The notes beneath the pieces are model-generated. The model was not told the DNA's origin and searched no databases. It saw nothing but the letters and a program-made list of their open reading frames with translations. The position numbers and the translations under genes are program-made. A stretch of DNA of 12,838 nucleotides, taken from Mariprofundales bacterium. Lineage in GTDB: Bacteria; Pseudomonadota; Zetaproteobacteria; Mariprofundales; S012-25. Below, piece after piece: positions 6,388-11,690 of the stretch. How positions within the stretch are numbered: the first letter of the stretch is position 1; every line of letters begins with the position of its first letter. The stretch lies in NCBI GenBank assembly GCA_015487905.1, contig WFOX01000102.1, forward strand, positions 1-12,838, written 5' to 3'.

Positions 6388-6920
6388 GACCGCGCATCAG
6401 CGCTTTCGGCTCCTCGCGCGACGATCTTCCCAAGGCACGCTACGAGGAAGTGGAGGAGCTCTCGCGCGCGCTCGCCGAGATGGGCCTAGACGGGCTTGTC
6501 GGCGGCCATCAAGGCATGATGGCGGCCTTCGCCAAGGGCATGCGCGCAGGCGGAGGACATGTGCGCGGCATCACGCTTTCTCGCTTTCCCACCCCGCCCG
6601 TGAATGCGCTCGCCGAGGAGGTGCGCGCGCGCGATTTTTTTGAACGCATGCGCCTGCTCATTGAAGAGGCGCAAGGCTATCTCGTGCTCCCAGGCGGGCT
6701 TGGCACGCTTGCCGAACTTGCCATGGCTTGGGATCTCATCGCCATCCGCGTGCTGGAACCGCGCCCGCTTGTTCTTTTCGGCGAGGAATGGCGCGCGCTT
6801 GCGGAAGCGATGCTGGCGCGCCTTTGGCTGTCCACGGAGCGCGCAGCCGAGGTGATCCACATTTGCACCACACCGCAAGAGGTGCTGCGCGCCTTCGCCC
6901 CGCTTGCGCAAAGGCGCTAA
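6384..6920 (+). CDS. LOG-family protein (predicted nucleoside-5'-monophosphate phosphoribohydrolase)
   Basis: This 178-residue cytosolic protein has a Rossmann-like LOG fold. Family marks are AFGSSR near the N-terminus (7-12), GGHQGMMAAFAKGM (40-53), FFERMRLLIEEA (85-96, holding the conserved Arg before the active site) and the signature PGGLGTLAE (103-111). LOG proteins, often mislabelled lysine decarboxylases, release a base plus ribose-5-phosphate from nucleoside monophosphates; characterised members make cytokinins, but most bacterial ones probably have other nucleotide substrates. The ATG at 6384 overlaps the rlpA stop as ATGA. A start 32 codons earlier is open but would overlap rlpA heavily and adds non-family sequence. 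No clear Shine-Dalgarno is visible, consistent with coupling to rlpA. Two bases separate its stop from maf, another nucleotide-acting enzyme. The substrate cannot be read from the sequence. Confidence 0.85.
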   Translation: MRPRISAFGSSRDDLPKARYEEVEELSRALAEMGLDGLVGGHQGMMAAFAKGMRAGGGHVRGITLSRFPTPPVNALAEEVRARDFFERMRLLIEEAQGYLVLPGGLGTLAELAMAWDLIAIRVLEPRPLVLFGEEWRALAEAMLARLWLSTERAAEVIHICTTPQEVLRAFAPLAQRR

Positions 6921-6922
6921 GC

Positions 6923-7471
6923 ATGCGCATCGTGCTGGCTTCAAGCTCACCGCGCCGACGCTTGCTGCTTGCGCAAGCGGGTTTTCAGGTGCTCGTGCGC
7001 CCTGTGGCCGTGCAAGAAGCGCCGCGCTCTGGGGAGATGCCGCAGGAAACGGCCGAGCGCTTGGCGCGCGCCAAGGCCCTGGCCTGCGCAGAAGAGACAC
7101 TTCCTGTTGTCGCTGCGGATACGGTCGTGGCGCTTGACGGGCGCATGCTTGGCAAGCCGCGCACCTTGCACGAGGCGCGCGCGATGCTGCACGCGCTTGC
7201 AGGCCGCACGCACTTCGTTCATACCGGCATCGCCGTGCGGTGCGGCCGAAGGATGCTCAGCGAAGTCATCACGGCGCGCGTGCGTTTTCGCCGCCTTGTG
7301 GCCCAGGAGATTGACGCCTACCTCGCTTCCGCGCCTGTGCTGGACAAAGCGGGCGCCTACGGCATCCAAGAAGGCGGCGCAAGCTTCGTCGTGGGGGTTG
7401 TCGGCCCCTTGGATGCCGTGATCGGCTTGCCTGTTGCGCGCGTGCGCGCCCTGCTTGCGGAGCTTGCGTGA
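6923..7471 (+). CDS. maf: Maf-family nucleotide pyrophosphatase (YhdE-like dTTP/UTP type)
   Basis: This 182-residue Maf/Ham1-fold enzyme hydrolyses noncanonical or excess nucleoside triphosphates to monophosphate and pyrophosphate. The N-terminal LASSSPRRRLLL (5-16) binds the phosphates; VVAADTVVALDG (62-73) carries the catalytic Asp D66; GKPRTLHEA (78-86), DKAGAYGIQEGG (141-152) and IGLPV (167-171) complete the family pattern. The SPRR and DKAGAYGIQ forms point to the YhdE subgroup (dTTP/UTP, 5-methyl-UTP) rather than the YceF subgroup (m7GTP). Length is slightly below the usual 190-200. AAAGG at 6910-6914 is a reasonable ribosome binding site, eight bases before the ATG at 6923. The stop overlaps the hemW start (GTGA). 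In many gammaproteobacteria the gene before hemW is rdgB, a structurally related ITP/XTP pyrophosphatase; here Maf takes that place. Confidence 0.92.
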   Translation: MRIVLASSSPRRRLLLAQAGFQVLVRPVAVQEAPRSGEMPQETAERLARAKALACAEETLPVVAADTVVALDGRMLGKPRTLHEARAMLHALAGRTHFVHTGIAVRCGRRMLSEVITARVRFRRLVAQEIDAYLASAPVLDKAGAYGIQEGGASFVVGVVGPLDAVIGLPVARVRALLAELA

Positions 7472-8616
7472 AGACGCTGCGGCTTTACATCCACATCCCC
7501 TATTGCCGTCGGCGCTGCCCCTATTGCGACTTTCCCACCTACGCCGATCCCAATCCGGATTGGGACGCGCTGTTTGCGGCGCTGCAAAACGAGCTCTCCC
7601 TGCAAGTGGCGCGCTGGGCGCTGCAAGGCCGCAAGGTGCGCTCCATATTCTTCGGCGGCGGCACGCCTTCGCTCGCCCCGCCTGAGAAGATCGGCGCCCT
7701 GCTGGAGCACATCGCCGCACTGCTGCGCCTGGATGCGCGCGCAGAGATCACGCTGGAGGCCAATCCCGAATCGGCAAGTCTCTTGCGGCTGCGCGAGATG
7801 CGCGCAGCAGGCGTCAATCGCCTTTCGCTCGGCGTGCAAAGCCTTACGGATAAAGGGCTTTCCGTGCTTGGGCGCCTGCACGACGCCGCCCAAGCGCGCA
7901 GGGCTTATGAGGCCGCGCGGCGCGCGGGATTTGCGCAGATCAATCTGGACTTCATCTACGGCTGGCCTGGGCAAACGCTTGCCAACTGGGCGCGCGAACT
8001 TCGGGAAGCCGTGCGCATGGCGCCGGATCACCTAAGCTGCTATGAGCTTACGATTGAGCCTGCCACACCGTTTGCCAAGCGCGGCATCCGCGCTGCCGAT
8101 GAGGAGCTTGCGCTTGCGATGTGGCAACATGCGGATGCGTTTCTTTGCGCGCACGGCTACGAACACTACGAGATTTCCAACTACGCACGCGCTGGTGCCC
8201 GCGCGCGCCACAACGAGGGCTATTGGCGCTACGAGGACTATCTTGGGATCGGGCCGGGCGCGGCCAGCAAGCTGGACGGTGAAAGCGGCGCGGTATGGCG
8301 CTGGCGCAACGAACGCCACCTTGCGCGCTATCTGCAAGCGCTGCGCAACGCAACGCTTGCCGTGGCGGAAACGGAAAGGCTTGCGCCGGATGAGGCCGCG
8401 CGCGAAGCGCTTTGGCTTGCGCTGCGCCGCCGCGAAGGCGCACGGGGCGCGCCGTTTGTGCGCCGCTTCGGCCTTGCACCGGCCACACTTGCGCGCCGCC
8501 ACCTTCCGCAGGCCGTGGCTTGCGGGCTTTTGCTCACCGATGCACAGGGCGGCGTGCGCGCAAGCAAGCAGGGCATGCTTTTGCTGGACACGCTCGCCGC
8601 TAAGCTTTTCGGCTAA
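7468..8616 (+). CDS. hemW: Haem chaperone HemW (radical-SAM family)
   Basis: This 382-residue radical-SAM protein binds haem and delivers it to target proteins such as respiratory enzymes; it is often mis-annotated as oxygen-independent coproporphyrinogen oxidase (HemN). The cluster ligands are C13, C17 and C20 in YIHIPYCRRRCPYC. FFGGGTPS (61-68) is the SAM-binding GGE-like motif, and ITLEANPES, RLSLGVQS and DFIYGWPGQT follow in the expected order. The haem-binding region HNxxYW is present as HNEGYW (248-253), with YLGIGPGA after it. HemW lacks the extra N-terminal cysteine region of HemN, as here. The start is a GTG at 7468 overlapping the maf stop, with GGAG at 7459-7462 five bases upstream. 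The gene ends tail to tail with the porin gene on the other strand, sharing four bases, with no hairpin terminator visible between them. Confidence 0.95.
   Translation: MKTLRLYIHIPYCRRRCPYCDFPTYADPNPDWDALFAALQNELSLQVARWALQGRKVRSIFFGGGTPSLAPPEKIGALLEHIAALLRLDARAEITLEANPESASLLRLREMRAAGVNRLSLGVQSLTDKGLSVLGRLHDAAQARRAYEAARRAGFAQINLDFIYGWPGQTLANWARELREAVRMAPDHLSCYELTIEPATPFAKRGIRAADEELALAMWQHADAFLCAHGYEHYEISNYARAGARARHNEGYWRYEDYLGIGPGAASKLDGESGAVWRWRNERHLARYLQALRNATLAVAETERLAPDEAAREALWLALRRREGARGAPFVRRFGLAPATLARRHLPQAVACGLLLTDAQGGVRASKQGMLLLDTLAAKLFG
7548..7565. repeat. 18-base perfect palindrome inside hemW
   Basis: TCCCAATCCGGATTGGGA is its own reverse complement. It lies in the hemW codons for ADPNPDWDA, 80 bases after the start. 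A protein-coding coincidence is likely, but a perfect 18-base dyad is rare enough to record; it could act as a binding site or fold in the mRNA. Confidence 0.5.
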
Positions 8617-9731
8617 AGCGCAAGCTCCATGCGCAGCAATCCCACATCCAGCGCCGCAGCCGCTGGATCGCCGCCAGGGTGCAGGATGTGTTGCCAAGAG
8701 GGCTGCAGGGACGCGCGGCCGCCGAAGAAGACCAAGCGCAGCGTAAGCTCCCATGTCGCCTCATAGACGCTTTTGCGCGGCGTAAGTTGGTGCTCGGCGC
8801 GCGCAAGCGCAAGCCCGATCTCGTCCTCGGGCCGGCCGGGGATGAAGCCCGCCACATGCACGCCCACGCCCAGGTAGCTTGGCACCTCGGTGCGATCGCG
8901 CTGCGCTTGGCCGTATTGCACGAAGGCGCCGAAACCTCCGCCCGGCCAATGCACGAAGCGCTGCTCCAAAATCCCATAGGCGCCCATCACACCGTGAAAT
9001 GCGCGCCCAGGCGCAAAGGGTGAGGGATGCAATCCCGTGTGCTTCCACCAGCCGAGCTTGAGCACGCCGGGCTCGCCCAAATCCACCCAATGCAGCTCCA
9101 GCTCCGCGATGCCCATAAGCCCTTCCTGCTTGCGGCGGATCGCGCGCGTCGTGGGATCGCCGTCATAGACGCCGAAGCGCAAGGCGTTGCCGTATTCGTT
9201 TTGCACGCGCAGCAAGGCGCCCCAGCCCGGCTGCGGGAAGATGGACGCAGGGACATTGAGCGAAATCTCGGGGCCGATGCCGAAGGAGGAGTTCAAAAAG
9301 AGGCTGGCAAACTCCGAGACATAGAACTCGCTGTTGAGATCGTGCAGGCCCGCAAGCACCCCCACGCGCCCATCGGCCACGCGCGCTTCCAGCCATGCCT
9401 CATAGAGCAAAAGCTGATCGGGCGCCTCAATGTTGGAGGCCGTTTGCAAATCACCCAGCACCTCGGCGCTTGGATCGTGGCCGTGATCGCGCACGCCGTG
9501 CACAAAGAGCGTGAGATCCGGCCCGCCCCAGGCCGCAGGCTCCAGCGTAAGCGCGAGGTCCATGTGGTCTTGATAGATCGTGCGCTTGACGGGTGCGGCA
9601 TGGCCGGGCTGGAAGTTGCGCACGAACTCGCCCATGTAGCCGAAATCCAGCGCCACACCCGTGGCGACCTCCGCGGCCTCGGCGCACGCAACGAAACCCA
9701 GCGCAAGCGTGCAAGCAAGCGCGCGCAGCAC
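8613..9731 (-). CDS. OprB-family carbohydrate-type outer-membrane porin
   Basis: This 372-residue exported protein has a signal peptide (MLRALACTLALGFVACAEA, cleavage probably after residue 19 or 20) and an OprB-type beta-barrel. The strongest signature is GVLAGLHDLNSEF (124-136) followed by VSEFASLFLNSSFGIGPE (138-155), close to the GKQDLNSxF...NSSFG pattern of carbohydrate-selective porins. Downstream are alternating strands (LRFGVYDG, FGAFVQYGQA, YEATWELTLRL). OprB porins admit sugars in Pseudomonas, but many OprB-domain proteins have no tested substrate. It is a little short (typically 400-450), and it ends ...RMELAL rather than in the aromatic residue usual for the barrel-assembly signal. 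The start is a GTG at 9731 with a seven-G run five bases upstream. It is the last gene of a three-gene exported-protein operon, 14 bases after the preceding stop. No sugar transporter or catabolic gene is adjacent, so the substrate is open. Confidence 0.8.
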   Translation of the reverse strand: MLRALACTLALGFVACAEAAEVATGVALDFGYMGEFVRNFQPGHAAPVKRTIYQDHMDLALTLEPAAWGGPDLTLFVHGVRDHGHDPSAEVLGDLQTASNIEAPDQLLLYEAWLEARVADGRVGVLAGLHDLNSEFYVSEFASLFLNSSFGIGPEISLNVPASIFPQPGWGALLRVQNEYGNALRFGVYDGDPTTRAIRRKQEGLMGIAELELHWVDLGEPGVLKLGWWKHTGLHPSPFAPGRAFHGVMGAYGILEQRFVHWPGGGFGAFVQYGQAQRDRTEVPSYLGVGVHVAGFIPGRPEDEIGLALARAEHQLTPRKSVYEATWELTLRLVFFGGRASLQPSWQHILHPGGDPAAAALDVGLLRMELAL

Positions 9732-9745
9732 AAGCGCCCCCCCTT

Positions 9746-10252
9746 TTAGCGCCGCGACATCGCGAAGTCCGCGCCCTCCTCGGCCATGATGTAGCCCGCG
9801 ACCCCCTGGCGCGAATCCTCAAAGACCTTCACCCACACGAGCCGCTCGCGGATCGGTTGCTCAGGCACAACGAGCTTCTGCTTGGTCGTCGTCACGAACA
9901 CATTGCAAAGCCCGCCTGCGGCCAGCTCGGGCTTGCGGTGCACGGTGAGATGGCAATCCAGCCCAAAGTCCTGCAGCGCCCCGCCCTCGGCGCGCAGGGT
10001 GTCGTTCGCGACCGTGATCACATCGCCGTCCTTGATGGACACCGAATGCGCGAAGAGCAAAAGCTCGGCCCCGCGCTGGGCGAGCGCCGCCTCAATGTCT
10101 TCGCCGGGCACGCGCGCGGGATATTGCACGGTGCCGGGCCCGTTCGTGGAGAAAAACGCGGCGAAGTGCAAGTGCAAGCCCTTGCCGGCCGTGGCCTTGC
10201 CTGCACCTGCACAGACCGCAGCCATCAATGCCAACAGACGCATCCAGCGCAT
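9746..10252 (-). CDS. Secreted protein of unknown function (168 aa)
   Basis: I do not recognise this protein. The 168-residue product has a Sec signal peptide (MRWMRLLALMAAVCAGAGKATA, likely cleaved near residue 22; the Cys at 14 does not fit a lipobox). The mature part begins GKGLHLHFAAFFSTNGPG and looks beta-rich, with segments such as AELLLFAHSVSIKDGDVIT (62-80), LTVHRK and GLCNVFVTTTKQKLVVP (114-130). Only two cysteines remain in the mature chain, C100 (LDC) and C116 (LCN), which could form one disulfide in the periplasm. The end (FEDSRQGVAGYIMAEEG, 144-160) is less hydrophobic. The ATG at 10252 is chosen because GAGGGAGGGGG lies directly upstream; seven more codons are open to 10273 but would put that site inside the gene. 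It sits between the small helical protein (17-base gap) and the porin (14-base gap), implying one transcript and shared envelope function. Confidence 0.75.
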   Translation of the reverse strand: MRWMRLLALMAAVCAGAGKATAGKGLHLHFAAFFSTNGPGTVQYPARVPGEDIEAALAQRGAELLLFAHSVSIKDGDVITVANDTLRAEGGALQDFGLDCHLTVHRKPELAAGGLCNVFVTTTKQKLVVPEQPIRERLVWVKVFEDSRQGVAGYIMAEEGADFAMSRR

Positions 10253-10255
10253 GGT

Positions 10256-10266
10256 CCCCCTCCCTC
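10256..10266 (-). promoter_or_regulatory. Ribosome binding site of the 168-residue secreted protein
   Basis: Read on the minus strand, GAGGGAGGGGG ends three bases before the ATG at 10252, with its first GAGGG nine bases away. This unusually purine-rich leader decides the start in favour of 10252. Confidence 0.65.
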
Positions 10267-10269
10267 GTG

Positions 10270-10575
10270 TCAAAGTTCGCGAATGGAAGCGACGGTTTCG
10301 TCAATCATCTCTTGGATCTTCGCTTTGAGCGCGCGGCGCATGCGATCCACATCCCTCTTCGGCATGCCCGCGCGCTCCAGCGCGTCCAAGTCTTTGAGGC
10401 TTTGCATGGACTCGCGCAGCTTGCGCAAAAGAAGCTGCACGCGCCGCATGCCTGCGTCCTCGGACACGGCAGGCGTTTGCGCCCAAACAGGGGCCTGGGG
10501 CCAAGGGCTTGCAGCCGCGCAGGCAAGCACGACGAGCACCCACGCCCCCTTCCTCGCTCCCTGGGCCTTGCGCAT
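10270..10575 (-). CDS. Small exported helical (coiled-coil) protein of unknown function
   Basis: I do not recognise this 101-residue protein. It has a basic N-terminus and hydrophobic core (MRKAQGARKGAWVLVVLACAA) and a plausible signal peptidase I site after VWA (residues 30-32). A weak lipobox-like VLAC at 16-19 has Leu at the -2 position and is less convincing. The mature part (33-101) is almost entirely charged helix with heptad-like spacing: MRRVQLLLRKLRES (43-56), LKDLDALERAG (60-70), KRDVDRMRRALKAK (73-86), IQEMIDETVASIREL (87-101). It could be a small periplasmic adaptor or chaperone. The ATG at 10575 is chosen because the G-rich GGGGGGTGG lies about six bases upstream; the frame is open further upstream to 10653 with M codons at 10608 and elsewhere, but these lack a ribosome binding site. 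It is the first gene of the minus-strand exported-protein operon. Confidence 0.65.
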   Translation of the reverse strand: MRKAQGARKGAWVLVVLACAAASPWPQAPVWAQTPAVSEDAGMRRVQLLLRKLRESMQSLKDLDALERAGMPKRDVDRMRRALKAKIQEMIDETVASIREL

Positions 10576-10649
10576 CGCAACCACCCCCCAAGCGAAGTGG
10601 CGCCGCATGATGGGAAGCAAACCGACCAAGTCAACCATTTCCCCCATAC

Positions 10650-10676
10650 TCAACTTCGCAGCGCAAATGCCGATAC
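10650..10676 (+). promoter_or_regulatory. FliA (sigma-28)-like promoter upstream of the signalling operon
   Basis: TCAACTTC (10650-10657), then exactly 11 bases, then GCCGATAC (10669-10676) matches the known FliA consensus TAAAGTTT-N11-GCCGATAA, and better still the pseudomonad form with TCAA at -35. The -10 matches seven of eight positions. Transcription would start near 10685, about 60 bases before the ATG at 10746. If real, it would tie this operon to the flagellar or motility regulon. No flagellar gene is visible in the window. Confidence 0.55.
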
Positions 10677-10687
10677 AAGAAAGGACA

Positions 10688-10715
10688 TGGACAAATCGTC
10701 CAAACCGACTAAACT
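10688..10715 (+). promoter_or_regulatory. Sigma-70-like promoter upstream of the signalling operon
   Basis: TGGACA (10688-10693, five of six to TTGACA), a 16-base spacer, and TAAACT (10710-10715, four of six to TATAAT) form a plausible housekeeping promoter. It lies just downstream of the FliA-like site, with a start about 25 bases before the ATG at 10746. The local AT-rich stretch contrasts with the GC-rich surroundings. Confidence 0.45.
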
Positions 10716-10745
10716 AGCCACGCGAATCCGCACGGGAGAGGCGCG

Positions 10746-11315
10746 ATGTTGAGCACGGGCGAAGCGGCGGAACGGCTCGGCGTGGGCATCACGACCGTAA
10801 AGCGCTGGATTCAGTTGGGGCTTCTCAAGGCCCTGCGCACGCCGGGCGGGCATTGGCGCATTCCGGAGGAAGAGGTCGCGCGCTTGCAGGCGCGCATGCG
10901 CGCCTTCGGGCGGCCGCGGCGCATGCTCGTGATTGAAGACGATCCCGGCGTGTGCGATCTCGTGCGCGAATGGGTGGCGTTTGCGGGCTGGGACTTTGAG
11001 GTGCTTTGCGAGCACGACGGCGTGTTGGGCCTCATGCGGCTTGGGCAAGTGATGCCGGAAGTGCTCTTGTTGGACCTCGCGCTTCCGGGCATGGACGGCC
11101 TGGAAGTGCTCAAGCGCCTGCGCGCGGTGCCGGAGCTTGCGAACACGCGCGTGATCGTGGTCTCAGGCAAGCTGGATGAACCTATGTTCCGCCGCGGATT
11201 GCAAGAGGTGCCGCCCGATGCCGTGCTCACGAAGCCGCTAAAGGAAGAGGCGTTTCTTGCCACGCTTTCGCGCCTTTTGGGCATCCCCCGTCGTGCAGGA
11301 GGCCGACATGGCTGA
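10746..11315 (+). CDS. Response regulator with N-terminal excisionase/MerR-type HTH and C-terminal REC domain
   Basis: This 189-residue protein has reversed response-regulator architecture. Residues 1-48 form a helix-turn-helix_17 / MerR-excisionase winged helix (STGEAAERLGVGITTVKRWI, then TPGGHWRIPEEEVARL; the GGHWRI wing is typical). After a short linker, residues 58-180 are a receiver domain: acidic pair E64/D65/D66 in LVIEDDPGV, phospho-acceptor D110 in LLLDLALPGMDGLEVL, S140 in VIVVSG and K163 in LTKPLK. All key REC residues are present, so phosphorylation is expected. Most DNA-binding response regulators carry REC first; here DNA recognition is N-terminal. It probably binds DNA as a phosphorylation-controlled dimer, and an obvious candidate target is the divergent region just upstream. 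It overlaps the next REC gene by eight bases, and a sensor follows, so the three very likely form one pathway. Confidence 0.88.
   Translation: MLSTGEAAERLGVGITTVKRWIQLGLLKALRTPGGHWRIPEEEVARLQARMRAFGRPRRMLVIEDDPGVCDLVREWVAFAGWDFEVLCEHDGVLGLMRLGQVMPEVLLLDLALPGMDGLEVLKRLRAVPELANTRVIVVSGKLDEPMFRRGLQEVPPDAVLTKPLKEEAFLATLSRLLGIPRRAGGRHG
11297..11302 (+). promoter_or_regulatory. Ribosome binding site of the stand-alone REC gene
   Basis: A perfect AGGAGG lies five bases before the ATG at 11308. It excludes the longer in-frame start at 11257, whose extra 17 residues are not REC-like. Confidence 0.8.
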
Positions 11316-11676
11316 AGACAAACGCCCGCGCATCCTCGTCGTGGACGACGATCCCAATCTCGGCACACTGTTGTTGGAGGTGCTCGGCGAGTTCGCCGAG
11401 GTGGAAGAAGTCGCATCCGTGCGCGCGGCCAAGCAAAGGCTGCAAGAACAATCGTTTGACTTCGTGATCTCCGATCTGCGCTTTTTGGATGCCGACGAAG
11501 ACGGCCTTTCCTTGTTTCGCTGGATTGGGGAGCACAAGCCCGAGCTTGCGAAGCGCTTTTTGCTCATCACGGGGCTTGAGCCTGAGGAGCCGCTACCCTG
11601 CCCCGTGATGCTCAAGCCGTTTTTGTTTGAAGAGCTGATCGCGCGCGTGCGCGCAACGCTTGGACTTACGCCCTGA
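11308..11676 (+). CDS. Single-domain response regulator (CheY-like REC protein)
   Basis: This 122-residue protein is one receiver domain with no output domain. Conserved residues: acidic cluster D13-D15 in ILVVDDDPNLG, phospho-acceptor D56 in FVISDLRFLDADEDGLSLF, T88 in LLITGLEP and K103 in VMLKPF. The loop after D56 is longer than in CheY and rich in Asp/Glu (LDADEDG), as in REC domains that follow hybrid or GAF-containing histidine kinases. It could act as a phosphate sink, a phosphorelay intermediate, or a CheY-type effector of a protein partner. It overlaps the HTH-REC gene by eight bases, and 14 bases separate it from the sensor gene, so all three are co-transcribed. The first REC protein ends with a strong AGGAGG for this gene, suggesting that this protein is made at a good level. 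Confidence 0.9.
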   Translation: MAEDKRPRILVVDDDPNLGTLLLEVLGEFAEVEEVASVRAAKQRLQEQSFDFVISDLRFLDADEDGLSLFRWIGEHKPELAKRFLLITGLEPEEPLPCPVMLKPFLFEELIARVRATLGLTP

Positions 11677-11683
11677 AGGGAGG
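11676..11683 (+). promoter_or_regulatory. Ribosome binding site of the haem-c sensor gene
   Basis: AAGGGAGG begins at the last base of the REC gene stop codon and ends seven bases before the GTG at 11691. It favours that GTG over the ATG five codons later at 11706. Confidence 0.65.
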
Positions 11684-11690
11684 CGCGCTG

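Noticed and set aside
7468..8616. Annotation as oxygen-independent coproporphyrinogen oxidase HemN
   Set aside because: The HNxxYW haem-binding motif and the short N-terminus identify the HemW subgroup.
8590..8632. Possible bidirectional terminator between hemW and the porin gene
   Set aside because: Only a 5-base inverted repeat (AGCTT / AAGCT) around a long loop and no T-run on either strand; the two coding ends overlap by four bases.
10576..10660. Promoter for the minus-strand exported-protein operon
   Set aside because: TTGACT occurs at the right distance on the minus strand, but the hexamer 17 bases downstream (ATCATG) hardly matches a -10. A sigma-54 pattern was tested by eye and the GG-GC spacing does not fit. 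A promoter must exist but I cannot locate it.
9593..10717. 374-codon plus-strand open frame opposite the exported-protein operon
   Set aside because: No motif or ribosome site. The minus strand has signal peptides, an OprB signature and purine-rich leaders.
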